Part shown: positions 1 through 9,455 of the stretch, piece by piece
Numbering within the stretch: position 1 is the stretch's first letter
Layout: each line of letters starts with the position of its first letter
NCBI RefSeq assembly: GCF_014635185.1
Contig: NZ_BMCM01000003.1
Coordinates: 481,623 to 545,622 of the forward strand
DNA length: 64,000 nt
DNA from: Microbacterium murale
GTDB taxonomy: Bacteria > Actinomycetota > Actinomycetes > Actinomycetales > Microbacteriaceae
Direction: 5' to 3'
Position numbers and translations under genes: made by a program
The notes under the pieces: model-generated
What the model was told of the DNA's origin: nothing
The model's input: the letters and a program-made list of their open reading frames with translations, nothing else
Databases searched by the model: none

Positions 1-624
1 CAGTTCGACCTGCGCCTTGCCCTCGCGACTCTTGGCATGCTGACTGAAGATGTCGAGGATCACAGTCGTACGGTCGATGACCTTCACCTTGACGACATCT
101 TCCAGCGCACGCCGCTGGCTGGGCGCGAGTTCCGTGTCGGCAATGACGGTGTCAGCACCCGTGGCTGCGACGAGGTCCTTGAGCTCCTGGGCCTTGCCGC
201 GGCCCAGGTATGTGGCGGGGTCCGGATTCGGACGTCGCTGCAGCACGGCGTCGAGTACCACGGCACCTGCCGTCTCGGCGAGGGCTGCGAGCTCGCGAAG
301 CGAGTTCTCGGCATCCGTCTGGGCGCCCTGCGGATACACGCCGACGAGCACGACGTTCTCGAGTCGCAACTGTCGATACTCGACCTCGGTGACGTCTTCG
401 AGTTCCGTCGAGAGGCCGGCGACACGACGCAGGGCGTGACGATCCTCCAGATCCCACTGATCGCCGTCTCGATCCGAATACGCCGCCGTGGCGGAGTCCT
501 GCAGCGCCTGTGCGGCGCCGAAGACCCGCGCCTGGGTGCGCGGCTGCGCGCTTGCGAGCACCCGATCCAGTCTCTCGTCGTCGAGTGTCTGCTCAGTGCT
601 TGTCTCGTCTGTGGCTTTCGTCAT
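1..624 (-). CDS. hflX: GTPase HflX, N-terminal part (gene cut by window edge)
   Basis: HflX is a ribosome-associated GTPase that splits or rescues stalled 70S ribosomes. Only the first 208 codons lie in the window, so the G domain is missing. The visible part has an acidic N-terminal extension of about 70 residues and then the HflX N-terminal domain, with the family's stretch about a tyrosine-leucine-glycine-arginine-glycine-lysine loop. The ATG at 624 is preceded by AGAAGG. It is the last backbone gene here, downstream of miaB, miaA and dapF, the usual actinobacterial order. The call is firm for the family; the function of the whole protein cannot be judged from this part. Confidence 0.88.
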   Translation of the reverse strand, partial: MTKATDETSTEQTLDDERLDRVLASAQPRTQARVFGAAQALQDSATAAYSDRDGDQWDLEDRHALRRVAGLSTELEDVTEVEYRQLRLENVVLVGVYPQGAQTDAENSLRELAALAETAGAVVLDAVLQRRPNPDPATYLGRGKAQELKDLVAATGADTVIADTELAPSQRRALEDVVKVKVIDRTTVILDIFSQHAKSREGKAQVEL

Positions 625-671
625 CCTCTGCCTTCTGTGTCCGACGCCTTAACCTTAACCCTGCTGTCCGG

Positions 672-677
672 TACGCT
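672..677 (+). promoter_or_regulatory. -10 hexamer TACGCT for the methyltransferase gene
   Basis: TACGCT ends six bases before the ATG at 684. This spacing puts the transcription start on or next to the start codon, so the transcript would be leaderless. Confidence 0.5.
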
Positions 678-683
678 CGCCGT

Positions 684-1325
684 ATGGGGTCTGATCACTA
701 CTTCACTGCGGCCCCGGCAAGCGCGGAGAACCTGCGAACCATTCGCGTGACGCTCGCAGATCGTGAACTCGAAGTGACCACCGCCGGTGGCGTCTTCAGC
801 CCCGACCGCGTCGATGCCGGCACCGCAGTCCTCTTCGCCAACATGCCTCCGCTGCCGCCGAGCGGTAATTTCCTCGACCTCGGAAGCGGCTGGGGCCCCA
901 TCAGCATCACGATGGCTCTCACCTCGCCGCACGCCACGGTGTGGGCTGTCGACGTGAATGAGCGGGCGCTGGACCTCGTCCGTCGAAATGCCGAAGCTCT
1001 CGGCATCACCAATGTCAACGCCGTGCTGCCCGATGATGTTCCCGACGACATCGTGTTCCGGACCATCCGCTCGAATCCGCCGATCAGAGTGGGCAAGGAC
1101 GTGCTGCACGACATGCTCGAACGGTGGATACCGCGTCTGGACGAGCGCAGCGATGCGTGGCTCGTCGTGCAGCGCAATCTCGGCGCCGATTCGCTCCAGC
1201 GATGGCTCGGAGCGACCTTCCACCCCGGGTACAGCGTCTTCCGCACGGCGACGGGCAAGGGATATCGCGTGCTCAAGGTGCGAAAGCACGGCAACCCTCC
1301 GACGGAGCCGATCGCCCTCACCTGA
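684..1325 (+). CDS. Class I SAM-dependent methyltransferase, RsmC/RlmG-like
   Basis: The 213-residue protein has the SAM-binding motif FLDLGSGWGP near residue 65, an acidic loop VDVNERAL about 25 residues later, and SNPPIR near residue 130. The last resembles the (N/D)PP(F/Y) motif of methyltransferases acting on a base amino group. The overall form matches the C-terminal half of RsmC/RlmG rRNA guanine-N2 methyltransferases. The substrate is inferred; the family is clear. The ATG at 684 is chosen over upstream in-frame starts because TACGCT sits six bases before it. It is divergent from hflX. Confidence 0.82.
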   Translation: MGSDHYFTAAPASAENLRTIRVTLADRELEVTTAGGVFSPDRVDAGTAVLFANMPPLPPSGNFLDLGSGWGPISITMALTSPHATVWAVDVNERALDLVRRNAEALGITNVNAVLPDDVPDDIVFRTIRSNPPIRVGKDVLHDMLERWIPRLDERSDAWLVVQRNLGADSLQRWLGATFHPGYSVFRTATGKGYRVLKVRKHGNPPTEPIALT

Positions 1326-1341
1326 GCGCCGGCCGAGCAGG

Positions 1342-2724
1342 TCAGACCTTGGCTGTGCGGCGCAGGCTGTAGCCCGCACCACGATGCTCATCCGGCAACC
1401 GGTCGCCGCGTCCGTGCAGCTTGTGACGAAGCGTCCCTGGAACGTACTCGGTCTGGTACACGCCGCGGCGCTGCAACTCGGGCACGATGAACTCGACGAT
1501 GTCCTCGAACGTTCCGGGAGTGATCGCGTAGGCGAGGTTGAATCCGTCGACGTCGGTCTCCTCGACCCACTCCTGAAGGAAGTCGGCGACCTCTTCGGGC
1601 GAGCCGACCACGCGCGGACCGAGACCGCCGATGTTGCCCAGTCGGGCGATATCGCGGACCTTCCATTCCTTGCCGTCGTCGTTCGCCTGCTGGAAATTCG
1701 CCACGGTCGACTGGATCGCGTTGCTCTTGACGTTGCCGATCGGCTCGTCGAGATCGAACTGCGACAGGTCGATGCCCATCCATCCCGACATGAACACCAG
1801 CGCGCCCTCATCACTGGCGTACTGCAGGTAGTCCTCGTGCTTGGCGTGCGCCTTCTCGCTCGTCTCGTCGGTGATGATCGTCAGGAGCGTGTAGATCTTC
1901 GCGGAATAGCGGTCGCGACCGGCGGCTTCGAGCGCGTCGCGGATGCGCTTCACCGTTCCCGCGAGCACCGTCTTGGTGGGTGCGGCGACGAAGATCGCCT
2001 CGGCGTTGCCTGCCGCGAATGCGATGCCGCGCGGTGATGCGCCGGCCTGGAAGATCACCGGCGTTCGCTGCGGCGACGGTTCGGAGATGTGGATGCCGGG
2101 AACAGTGAAGTGCTCACCGTGATGACCGATCTCATGGACCTTGGCCGGATCGGTGAACACCCCGGATTCACGGTCGCGGATGACCGCATCGTCCTCCCAT
2201 GAGCCCTCCCACAGCTTGTACGTGACCTCGAGGTACTCGTCGGCGACGTCGTAGCGCTGGTCGTGCTCCAGTTGGTCGTCGTGCCCCATGTTGCGGGCCG
2301 CGGACGGCAGGTAACCGGTGACGACGTTCCAGCCGACCCGGCCGTTCGTCAGGTGATCGAGGGTCGACATGCGACGGGCGAATGGATACGGGTGTTCATA
2401 CGCTGTGCCCGCGGTGACGCCGAAGCCCAGATGATCGGTGACGGCGGCCATGGCGCTCACCAGCAGAACGGGATCGTTCACGGGCACCTGGGCGCCGTGG
2501 CGGATCGCGGCTTCATTGGAGCCGCCGTACACGTCGTACGTACCGAGGACGTCGGCGATGAACAGACCATCGAAGTTGCCGCGCTCGAGGAGCTTCGCGA
2601 GCTCAGTCCAGTAGCCGAGTTCCTTGTAGCGCGCCGACTGATCGAGCGGGTGCCGCCACATCCCGGAGGACTGGTGCGCCACGCAGTTCATGTCGAACGC
2701 GTTGAAGCGGATCTGCTTGCTCAT
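1342..2724 (-). CDS. NtaA/SnaA/DszA-family FMN-dependent monooxygenase
   Basis: This protein of about 460 residues belongs to the bacterial luciferase-like group that uses FMNH2 from a separate reductase. Members oxidise nitrilotriacetate, sulfonates, dibenzothiophene or similar compounds; the substrate here is unknown. Typical stretches are FNAFDMNCVAHQSSG at the start, GWNVVTGY near residue 135, and PVIFQAGAS near residue 230. The start is uncertain. ATG 2724 gives the family's usual MSKQIRFNAF beginning, while GTG at 2748 has a weak AGAAG ten bases upstream. No flavin reductase adjoins it; the nearest FMN reductase is at 33.6-34.3 kb. Confidence 0.85.
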   Translation of the reverse strand: MSKQIRFNAFDMNCVAHQSSGMWRHPLDQSARYKELGYWTELAKLLERGNFDGLFIADVLGTYDVYGGSNEAAIRHGAQVPVNDPVLLVSAMAAVTDHLGFGVTAGTAYEHPYPFARRMSTLDHLTNGRVGWNVVTGYLPSAARNMGHDDQLEHDQRYDVADEYLEVTYKLWEGSWEDDAVIRDRESGVFTDPAKVHEIGHHGEHFTVPGIHISEPSPQRTPVIFQAGASPRGIAFAAGNAEAIFVAAPTKTVLAGTVKRIRDALEAAGRDRYSAKIYTLLTIITDETSEKAHAKHEDYLQYASDEGALVFMSGWMGIDLSQFDLDEPIGNVKSNAIQSTVANFQQANDDGKEWKVRDIARLGNIGGLGPRVVGSPEEVADFLQEWVEETDVDGFNLAYAITPGTFEDIVEFIVPELQRRGVYQTEYVPGTLRHKLHGRGDRLPDEHRGAGYSLRRTAKV

Positions 2725-2804
2725 ACGCACCATCGTGAGCCACGACACGCCTGGATTTCTTCTCGGCTGTAATCCGACGACTCAATCGTCGGCGCCCGAG
2801 CGGC

Positions 2805-3677
2805 TCACACGAGATCGACGGTGCCGCTGTAGACGAGCTGCGCCGGCCCTGAAAGCGCGACGTGCTCACCGTCTTCTGCGGGGAACATCCGCACGCCAAG
2901 CGTGCCCCCTGGTACTTCGACACTCCAGTTGTCCGGGGCGCGGTCGCCTGCCCAGTAGCGCACGGCGAGAGCGGCCGCTGCGACACCGGTACCGCAGCTG
3001 AGCGTCTCCCCCACCCCTCGCTCGAACACGCGCATCCTGACGTGGCCGATGCCGTCGCGCACGAGGGGTTCTCCCGGGACGACGAATTCCACGTTCGCGC
3101 CTGCGGGCAGGGCAGGCTCGAGTTCCGGGATGTACTCGAGTTCAAGACTGTCGAGTTCTTCGTCCGATGCGAGGGCGACGACGACATGCGGGTTGCCGAC
3201 ATCGATCCCGAGGCCGGGGCGAGCGACATCTAGGCCGCGCGCCTTCGCGAGCGGGTCATCCCCTGACAGGCGCCAGCGTCCCAGATCCACCTGATACCCG
3301 GTGCCGCTGCTCGTCACATCACGCACACCGGCGCGGGTGCCGATCGGCAGAGTCGTACCGGGTTCGATCACCGCGAGGCCGGCACCGACCAGATAGTGCG
3401 CGAAGACGCGGATGCCGTTGCCGCACATCTCGGCGATCGATCCGTCGGCGTTTCGATAGTCCATGAACCATTCGGCAGCGGGTTCCTCAGCGAGCGCTGC
3501 CGCACCCTCCGGAAGAGCTGCAGAGCGCACCACGCGGAGGATTCCGTCAGCGCCGATGCCGAAGTGCCGATCGCAGAGCACTGCGACCTGCGCGGGCGTG
3601 AGATCCAGCTCACCATCGGCGTCAGGGATGATGACGAAATCGTTGCCGGTACCGTGCCCCTTGGTGAATGCGACCAT
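2805..3677 (-). CDS. dapF: Diaminopimelate epimerase
   Basis: DapF converts LL- to meso-diaminopimelate, the precursor of lysine and of peptidoglycan crosslinks. The 290-residue protein has the paired catalytic cysteines: C85 in MCGNGIR and C228 in SCGTGVAA. It lies in the miaB-miaA-dapF-hflX order of actinobacteria, but two unrelated genes sit between miaA and dapF. ATG 3677 is six bases after a TAGACT hexamer, so the message is probably leaderless. Confidence 0.97.
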   Translation of the reverse strand: MVAFTKGHGTGNDFVIIPDADGELDLTPAQVAVLCDRHFGIGADGILRVVRSAALPEGAAALAEEPAAEWFMDYRNADGSIAEMCGNGIRVFAHYLVGAGLAVIEPGTTLPIGTRAGVRDVTSSGTGYQVDLGRWRLSGDDPLAKARGLDVARPGLGIDVGNPHVVVALASDEELDSLELEYIPELEPALPAGANVEFVVPGEPLVRDGIGHVRMRVFERGVGETLSCGTGVAAAALAVRYWAGDRAPDNWSVEVPGGTLGVRMFPAEDGEHVALSGPAQLVYSGTVDLV

Positions 3678-3683
3678 GCGAAC

Positions 3684-3689
3684 AGTCTA
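3684..3689 (-). promoter_or_regulatory. -10 hexamer TAGACT for dapF
   Basis: On the minus strand TAGACT is followed by six bases and the dapF ATG, a leaderless arrangement. It suggests dapF has its own promoter. Confidence 0.55.
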
Positions 3690-3705
3690 GAGAGGGTCGG
3701 AGTGT

Positions 3706-4167
3706 CTAGCTCTCGTCCGCGATCAGCCTCTTGCCGGTGTTCGAGACCTCGAACCGCTCGTAGCCGAGCTGATCGTAGAAGCCGAGCACCGCTTCATTGT
3801 CTGCTCGAACCATCAGCTGCACCTTCGGGCAGCCCATCTCGAGCAGGAGCCGCTCTGCCTCGACCACCAGTCCCCGACCGATCCCCGAGCCTCGGAGTTC
3901 GGGCGCCGACGCCAGGTAATAGAGCCATCCGCGGTGACCGTCGTACCCCGCCATCACCGTGCCGACGACACGAGGCGGACCGTCATGCGCGCCGGGAGTC
4001 TCGGCGACGATGAAGAGTTTCGGCTGCACCTTCAGCTTGCGCTCGATGTCCTGGTACGGGTCGTTCCACGGGCGTGTCAGTCCCACATCGTGCCACAATT
4101 CGACGACAGCATCCGTGTCGCCACGCTCGAAGGCACGAATCGCCCAGGCCGCACTGTTCCCACTCAC
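3706..4167 (-). CDS. GNAT acetyltransferase, YpeA-like
   Basis: A single GNAT domain of 153 residues. The acetyl-CoA binding segment is LRGSGIGRGLVVEAER near residues 93-108, followed by a conserved NEAVLGFYDQLGYE stretch in the C-terminal third. The N-terminal half with WHDVGLTRPWNDP is typical of the YpeA subgroup, whose substrate is unknown. The GTG at 4167 is supported by TAGCCT seven bases upstream. Confidence 0.88.
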   Translation of the reverse strand: MSGNSAAWAIRAFERGDTDAVVELWHDVGLTRPWNDPYQDIERKLKVQPKLFIVAETPGAHDGPPRVVGTVMAGYDGHRGWLYYLASAPELRGSGIGRGLVVEAERLLLEMGCPKVQLMVRADNEAVLGFYDQLGYERFEVSNTGKRLIADES

Positions 4168-4174
4168 CTGATCG

Positions 4175-4180
4175 AGGCTA
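4175..4180 (-). promoter_or_regulatory. -10 hexamer TAGCCT for the GNAT gene
   Basis: TAGCCT on the minus strand lies seven bases before the GTG at 4167, implying a leaderless transcript. Confidence 0.45.
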
Positions 4181-4193
4181 GCGAACCCATCGA

Positions 4194-4721
4194 TCAGTCA
4201 CGAACCACGCGGTAACGGCCGCACATGAAGTTGCGGTTGCGCGCCACGTCAAGCAGTTCGAGGTCGAGCGTTCGCGGCAGCAACGGCGCTCCGCCGCCGA
4301 GGGTGACCGGCGCGAACTGCACCCAGATCTCGTCGAGGAGCCCGGCATCGGCGAACTGGCCGGCCAGGTCACCACCGCCGACCACCCACAGGTCTTTACC
4401 ATCTGCGGCCGCGGTCATCGCGGCGTGCACCTCGGGGATCGCATCCCGGGTGAGGGTCACATCGGCGCCGTCGGGAATCGTCAGCTCGCGATGGGTGAAC
4501 ACCCACGACGGCTGCGTGTATCCCCAACGACCCTGCTCATGATCGAGTACCCACTCGTACGTGGCTGCTCCCATCGCCAGCGCGCCGATCGTCTTCTCGA
4601 ACTGCTGATAGGCCATCGGTCCTTCGGCATCGACGTCTTGCTTCAGCAGCCAGTCGAGTGAGTGCTCTTGCGTCGCGATGAAGCCGTCAAGACTGGAGGC
4701 GGTGAAGAAATGCGTGCTCAT
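4194..4721 (-). CDS. Dihydrofolate reductase-family protein (RibD C-terminal type)
   Basis: The 175-residue protein has the DHFR/RibD reductase fold: TASSLDGFIA at the start, an FTHREL segment, and a VVGGGDLAGQFADAGLLDE nucleotide-binding stretch near residues 110-130. These small proteins are often annotated as DHFR but lack the folate-site residues of true FolA, which is encoded at 18.1-18.6 kb. The substrate is unknown. ATG 4721 has GGAG only two bases away, so the start is moderately sure. It sits between miaA and the GNAT gene. Confidence 0.83.
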   Translation of the reverse strand: MSTHFFTASSLDGFIATQEHSLDWLLKQDVDAEGPMAYQQFEKTIGALAMGAATYEWVLDHEQGRWGYTQPSWVFTHRELTIPDGADVTLTRDAIPEVHAAMTAAADGKDLWVVGGGDLAGQFADAGLLDEIWVQFAPVTLGGGAPLLPRTLDLELLDVARNRNFMCGRYRVVRD

Positions 4722-4750
4722 CACTCCATGATGAAGGCGGGCACCGACAT

Positions 4751-5653
4751 TCAGCCGATCAGCTCTGCGGGATCGCGTCCCGGGGAGAGCCAAGTGAGCT
4801 CTGGGTAGCGTTTGAACCACGACACCTGGCGGCGCGCGTAGCGACGGGTCAACGATTGGGTCGCGGCAACGGCCTCGGCCTCGGTCACCTCGCCCTTCAA
4901 CTGCGCCAGCGCCTGCGCATAGCCGATCGCGCGACCGGCGGTGACGCCCTCTTCCAGACCCTGCTGACGCAGATGCTCGACCTCTTCCAGCATCCCGTCC
5001 GCCCACATCCGCTCGACCCGCCTGTCGAGACGTTCGACCAGTTCGGGTCTGTCGACGTGGAGCCCCAGGATGCGAGTGGTCGGGTGCCAGAGCTCAGGAG
5101 CCTCCGGCAGAGCGGCACCGTGAGTCTTCTGGCCCTGCTCGAGCACTTCCAGTGCGCGAATGACCCGGCGCCCGTTCTTCGGATCTATTCGTGCGGCAGT
5201 GGCGGCGTCCGCAGCCTCAAGACGCGCGAACAGCGCAGCGGGACCATGCGTCTCCAGGTCGCGTTCGAGACGCGCTCGCGCCTCGGCGTCGCGTGGAGGA
5301 AAGCGGAAGTCGAAGATGACGCTCGAGATGTAGAGGCCGGAGCCGCCCACCAGGATCGCGTCACCGCCGCGGGAATGGATGCTCTCGATCGCGGTGCGCG
5401 CGAACGGCTGATACCAGGCGACGGCTGCCTCATCGCGGACATCGCGGACGTCGAAAAGGTGATGAGGGATGCCACGACGCTCGGCCATGGGGAGCTTGGC
5501 CGTACCGATGTCCATGCCCCGGTACAGCTGCATCGCGTCGGCATTGACGATCTCGGCCGGATTGCCGCGTTCGCGCAGCTGCTCTGCGAGGGTCAGCGCG
5601 AGGTCGCTCTTGCCTGTTCCTGTCGCGCCGACGACCGCCCACAGGCGGGTCAT
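4751..5653 (-). CDS. miaA: tRNA dimethylallyltransferase MiaA
   Basis: MiaA adds a dimethylallyl group to A37 of tRNAs reading UNN codons; MiaB, encoded just upstream, then methylthiolates it. The 300-residue protein has the P-loop GATGTGKS (residues 9-16), the [17 protein letters not shown] segment, and GGSGLYI near residue 98. Family length is about 300, so it is complete. ATG 5653 has GAAGAGG directly before it. About 100 bases holding repeated GGGGTCTCG sequences separate it from miaB. Confidence 0.96.
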   Translation of the reverse strand: MTRLWAVVGATGTGKSDLALTLAEQLRERGNPAEIVNADAMQLYRGMDIGTAKLPMAERRGIPHHLFDVRDVRDEAAVAWYQPFARTAIESIHSRGGDAILVGGSGLYISSVIFDFRFPPRDAEARARLERDLETHGPAALFARLEAADAATAARIDPKNGRRVIRALEVLEQGQKTHGAALPEAPELWHPTTRILGLHVDRPELVERLDRRVERMWADGMLEEVEHLRQQGLEEGVTAGRAIGYAQALAQLKGEVTEAEAVAATQSLTRRYARRQVSWFKRYPELTWLSPGRDPAELIG

Positions 5654-5670
5654 CCTCTTCGCCGCTTCAT

Positions 5671-5748
5671 CGAGACCCCGCCTTGGTGCCGAAACCTCAC
5701 GCTGTTCACGACTGCGACCTGGGGTCTCGACACGAACCTGGGGTCTCG
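5671..5748. repeat. GGGGTCTCG repeats between miaB and miaA
   Basis: Two direct copies of ACCTGGGGTCTCG (5717-5729 and 5736-5748) stand 19 bases apart. A third core copy lies in inverted orientation (CGAGACCCC, 5671-5679), so the set can fold. It may be a remnant of a REP-like element or part of the operon's untranslated spacer. Confidence 0.5.
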
Positions 5749-5753
5749 GGGAG

Positions 5754-7304
5754 TCAGACACCGACGCGGAGCGTGGGAAGACCGAGCGACACCGCGCGCG
5801 GCGCACCGGCGTCTCCGGCCGGAGCCGGAACTCCGCACGACTCCGCCTGTGCGCGATCCCACGCGTCTCCACCCCTGGTGCGCCGGATGCGCAGCGGAGC
5901 GCCGCTCGCGTCGTCGGCCAGAAGGTGGAACGGCGCGCCGTGCGTGATCGTGACGGTCACCACGTCGCCGGGACGCGGGATCTCGGATCCCTCGGTGACC
6001 TCGAAATGCACCAGGCGGTTGTCCTCAGCGCGACCGGTGAGGCGGTGCGTCTCGGCGTCCTTCTTGCCTTCGCCGACGGAGACGAGCACCTCGACCTCGC
6101 GGCCGACCTGCTTCTGATTCTCTTCCAGCGCGATGCGCTCCTGGAGGGCGAGAAGCCGGTTGTACCGCTCCTGCACCACCTCTTTGGGCACCTGGTCTTC
6201 CATGGTCGCGGCGGGAGTGCCTTCGCGGATGGAGTACTGGAATGTGAACGCGTTGGCGAAGCGTGCCTGCTCCACGACGCGCATGGTGTCTTCGAAGTCC
6301 TCGTCGGTCTCACCGGGGAACCCGACGATGATGTCGGTCGAGATCGCGGCATGCGGCATCCGTTCGCGAACACGATCGAGGATGCCGAGGAACTTCGAGC
6401 TGCGGTACGAACGACGCATCGCCTTGAGCACGCGGTCGCTGCCCGACTGCAGCGGCATGTGCAGCTGAGGCATGACCGCCGGTGTCTCCGCCATGGCGTC
6501 GATGACGTCGTCGGTGAAGGCGGCCGGGTGCGGGCTGGTGAACCGGATGCGCTCGAGCCCGTCGATCTCGCCGGCGGCGCGCAGCAGCTTGCCGAAGGCC
6601 TGACGATCCCCGAACTCGACGCCGTACGAGTTCACGTTCTGACCGAGCAGCGTGACCTCGATCGCGCCGTCTTCCACGAGCAGGCGGATCTCGTTCAGAA
6701 TGTCGCCGGGGCGACGGTCCTTCTCCTTGCCACGCAGGCTCGGCACGATGCAGAAGGTGCAGGTGTTGTTGCAGCCGACCGAGATCGACACCCATCCGCT
6801 GTGGGCGGAGTCGCGCTTGGTCGGCAGCGTCGAGGGGAACACCTCGAGGGATTCGAGGATCTCGAGTTCGGCGTCGCCGTTGTGGCGTGCGCGTTCGAGC
6901 AGTCCGGGCAGCGAGCCCATGTTGTGTGTTCCGAACACGACGTCGACCCAGGGTGCCTTGTCGAGGACCGCGTCCTTGTCCATCTGCGCGAGGCAGCCGC
7001 CGACGGCGATCTGCATGCCCTCCTTGCGACGCTTGACGGATGCCAGGTGCCCGAGCGTGCCGTAGAGCTTGCCCGCAGCGTTGTCACGAACCGCGCACGT
7101 GTTGATGATGACGACATCCGCCTCCGCGCCGGATTCGGCCCGGAGGTAGCCTGCGCTCTCCAACGACCCCGACAGTCGCTCGGAGTCGTGCACATTCATC
7201 TGGCACCCGAAGGTACGCACCTCATAGGTCCGCTGACGTCCGTCGGCGTCGACGGCCGCCGACGAGGCCTGGATGATCGTCGGTTCGCTGCTGAGGATAG
7301 TCAT
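5754..7304 (-). CDS. miaB: tRNA-2-methylthio-N6-dimethylallyladenosine synthase MiaB
   Basis: A radical-SAM methylthiotransferase with two iron-sulfur clusters, acting on i6A37 of tRNA. In 516 residues the three N-terminal cluster cysteines are C34, C70 and C104, and the radical-SAM triad is C178, C182 and C185 in [13 protein letters not shown] domain follows near residues 390-455. The C-terminal tail after the TRAM domain, about 55 residues rich in Arg, Ala and Gly, is low in complexity. It is followed by miaA. ATG 7304 has no strong Shine-Dalgarno but TAGAAT lies nine bases upstream. Confidence 0.97.
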   Translation of the reverse strand: MTILSSEPTIIQASSAAVDADGRQRTYEVRTFGCQMNVHDSERLSGSLESAGYLRAESGAEADVVIINTCAVRDNAAGKLYGTLGHLASVKRRKEGMQIAVGGCLAQMDKDAVLDKAPWVDVVFGTHNMGSLPGLLERARHNGDAELEILESLEVFPSTLPTKRDSAHSGWVSISVGCNNTCTFCIVPSLRGKEKDRRPGDILNEIRLLVEDGAIEVTLLGQNVNSYGVEFGDRQAFGKLLRAAGEIDGLERIRFTSPHPAAFTDDVIDAMAETPAVMPQLHMPLQSGSDRVLKAMRRSYRSSKFLGILDRVRERMPHAAISTDIIVGFPGETDEDFEDTMRVVEQARFANAFTFQYSIREGTPAATMEDQVPKEVVQERYNRLLALQERIALEENQKQVGREVEVLVSVGEGKKDAETHRLTGRAEDNRLVHFEVTEGSEIPRPGDVVTVTITHGAPFHLLADDASGAPLRIRRTRGGDAWDRAQAESCGVPAPAGDAGAPRAVSLGLPTLRVGV

Positions 7305-7313
7305 GGTGAACCC

Positions 7314-7319
7314 ATTCTA
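7314..7319 (-). promoter_or_regulatory. -10 hexamer TAGAAT before miaB
   Basis: TAGAAT on the minus strand, nine bases before the miaB ATG, would give a leader of only two or three bases. It suggests miaB is transcribed separately from recA-recX. Confidence 0.4.
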
Positions 7320-7336
7320 CGAGCGATCCGGCCGAG

Positions 7337-8128
7337 TCACTCCGAGTCGACGAACCGCACGCCGCTGCTCGGCTTTCCCAGCGACGCTTCAGTCAGCGCC
7401 GTCCTCGCCGCACTCATGGCGACGGACCCGCCGTATCCGCGCCGCGCGAGCTGGCCCATGAGTCGCCGAAGCGCGGTCTCGAAGTCGAGCCGAGCCATCG
7501 AACGCGCCTTGGTCCTGGCGAATTCCAATGCACGTTCGGCGTCGTCGTCCGGCAGATCGCCGAGCGCGGCGTCGATCGCATCACGCGGGATGCCACGCTG
7601 GGCCAAAGCCCTCGACAGCGCCACGCGCCCCTGCCCCTTGCGCTCGATACCGGAGATCACCAGCTGCTCGGCGAGGATCGCGTCGTCTAGGTATCCGCGT
7701 CGGCAGAAGTCGTCGATCACATCGTCGATCTGGGAGCGATCGAGATCGTGACCGCGCAGCACCTGCCGCGCCTCTGAGATCGACAGCGAGCGCGCCCGGA
7801 GCTTGCGGACCAGTGACTCCTCACCGACCCGACGGATCTCGTCCGGGTCGCGCTCAGGTTCCTGCTCCCCCGACTGTTCAGCGCTGGAGCGCATCCCCCG
7901 CAGTCTGGGTGGCGCCTTCTCGCGTCCGGGGGTCCGGTCGACAGGCTCTGCAGGCTCAGACTCGGACGACTCGATCCGTGACAGCGCTGGCCGAGCAGGA
8001 TCGGTCTCCGTCGGGCCCGACGGTGCGACGTCAGCCCCGGCGGACGACGACGAGGCCGATGCGACCTTGCCGCCGAAGAGCGGAATCACGGGGGCGAGGC
8101 GAGCCTCGCCCCCGTCACCGACAGTCAT
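7337..8128 (-). CDS. recX: Recombination regulator RecX
   Basis: RecX modulates RecA filaments. The conserved three-helix repeats occupy roughly residues 100-250 (SISEARQVL, DDVIDDFCRRGYLDD, ALAQRGIPRDAIDAAL, RRLMGQLARRGY). The first 95 residues are Ser/Pro/Glu-rich and look disordered, making the protein (263 residues) longer than many RecX. The ATG at 8128 shares one base with the recA stop (TGATG), so translation is coupled to recA. Confidence 0.94.
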   Translation of the reverse strand: MTVGDGGEARLAPVIPLFGGKVASASSSSAGADVAPSGPTETDPARPALSRIESSESEPAEPVDRTPGREKAPPRLRGMRSSAEQSGEQEPERDPDEIRRVGEESLVRKLRARSLSISEARQVLRGHDLDRSQIDDVIDDFCRRGYLDDAILAEQLVISGIERKGQGRVALSRALAQRGIPRDAIDAALGDLPDDDAERALEFARTKARSMARLDFETALRRLMGQLARRGYGGSVAMSAARTALTEASLGKPSSGVRFVDSE

Positions 8129-9183
8129 CAGGCCGGAACGCGCTGCGTGAGCTCGTCCGCAGCCTCAGGAGCGGCATCGGCGACTGCTCCGCCGATGCCG
8201 AGCTTCTGCTTGATCTTCGTCTCGATCTCCAAGGCGACATCAGCGTTCTTGATGAGGAACGAACGCGCGTTCTCCTTGCCCTGTCCCAGCTGATCGCCGT
8301 CGTAGGTGTACCACGAGCCCGACTTCTTCACGAGGCCATGCTCCACACCGAAATCGATGAGGCTGCCCTCGCGCGAGATGCCGGTTCCGTACAGAATGTC
8401 GAACTCCGCCTGCTTGAAGGGGGGCGCCATCTTGTTCTTCACGACCTTGACACGGGTGCGGTTTCCCACCGCCTCGGTTCCGTCCTTCATCGTCTCGATG
8501 CGACGGATGTCGAGTCGAACCGACGCGTAGAACTTCAGCGCCTTTCCGCCGGCCGTCGTCTCAGGAGACCCGAAGAAGACACCGATCTTCTCGCGCAGCT
8601 GGTTGATGAAGATCATGGTGGTGTTGGTCTGGCTCAGACCACCCGTGAGCTTCCGGAGCGCCTGTGACATGAGTCGCGCCTGCAGACCCACATGCGAGTC
8701 GCCCATCTCTCCCTCGATCTCGGCGCGCGGAACCAGCGCGGCGACCGAGTCGATGACGATGAGGTCGATGGCACCGGAACGCACGAGCATGTCGGCGATC
8801 TCGAGTGCCTGCTCCCCGGTATCCGGCTGAGAGACCAGGAGCGCGTCGATGTCGACCCCGAGCTTCTTCGCGTACTCAGGATCAAGCGCATGCTCGGCGT
8901 CGATGAAGGCGGCGATACCGCCACCTCGCTGCGCGTTGGCGATCGCGTGCAGCGTCAATGTCGTCTTACCCGATGACTCAGGGCCGTAGATCTCGACGAT
9001 GCGACCGCGCGGCAGGCCGCCGACACCGAGAGCGACGTCGAGGGCGATCGAACCGGTGGGGATGACGGCGACCGGCGCACGCTCATCACTGCCCAGCCGC
9101 ATGACTGAACCCTTACCGAACTGACGATCGATCTGGGCGAGGGCTGATTCCAGGGACTTCTCGCGGTCTGCGGGTGATGGCAT
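8128..9183 (-). CDS. recA: Recombinase RecA
   Basis: RecA drives homologous strand exchange and LexA self-cleavage. The 351-residue protein has Walker [10 protein letters not shown] (67-75), [12 protein letters not shown] as Walker B, and the DNA-binding loops. There is no intein. A LexA-type box lies about 200 bases upstream, and recX follows with coupled translation. The neighbours (DUF3046 gene, clgR, cinA, pgsA, ftsK upstream) are the classic actinobacterial set. Confidence 0.98.
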   Translation of the reverse strand: MPSPADREKSLESALAQIDRQFGKGSVMRLGSDERAPVAVIPTGSIALDVALGVGGLPRGRIVEIYGPESSGKTTLTLHAIANAQRGGGIAAFIDAEHALDPEYAKKLGVDIDALLVSQPDTGEQALEIADMLVRSGAIDLIVIDSVAALVPRAEIEGEMGDSHVGLQARLMSQALRKLTGGLSQTNTTMIFINQLREKIGVFFGSPETTAGGKALKFYASVRLDIRRIETMKDGTEAVGNRTRVKVVKNKMAPPFKQAEFDILYGTGISREGSLIDFGVEHGLVKKSGSWYTYDGDQLGQGKENARSFLIKNADVALEIETKIKQKLGIGGAVADAAPEAADELTQRVPA

Positions 9184-9379
9184 AATGTGCTCCTATGTGT
9201 TCGCGTGGTGCCGCCTGTAGGCTGTCGCGGCCACCCCGACTGGGGCGAACTCTCCGACAAGGCGTATGGCTTTTCGGCCTGTCTTCACCGTAGGAGCGAC
9301 CTCCGACATTGCATCGGCGGTCCCACGAACTGGGGATGACATCACCTCGAAACCACTTGTGCAGAACGTTACGCGCACT

Positions 9380-9395
9380 TCGAACACATCTTCGA
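9380..9395 (-). promoter_or_regulatory. LexA-type SOS box upstream of recA
   Basis: The plus strand reads TCGAACACATCTTCGA. The half-sites match TCGAAC-N4-GTTCGA, the Gram-positive/actinobacterial LexA operator, at 11 of 12 fixed positions. The box lies 197 bases before the recA start, in the 272-base gap between the DUF3046 gene and recA. Nothing else clear was seen in that gap. Confidence 0.7.
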
Positions 9396-9455
9396 CGACA
9401 CGCCGATCAGATGCAAGCCGAACACGATCAGAGGAACGAGTTCAGCGCGACGGGA

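Noticed and set aside
4194..4721. Second folate-pathway DHFR
   Set aside because: The protein has the RibD-like reductase fold but not the folate-site pattern of FolA, which is encoded at 18.1-18.6 kb beside thyA.
5469..7751. A 760-codon plus-strand frame opposite miaA, miaB and recX
   Set aside because: It lies antisense to three well-conserved genes and has no family resemblance or start signal.
7860..8060. Frameshift in recX because of its long odd N terminus
   Set aside because: The frame is continuous, its start is coupled to the recA stop, and disordered N-terminal extensions are known in actinobacterial RecX.
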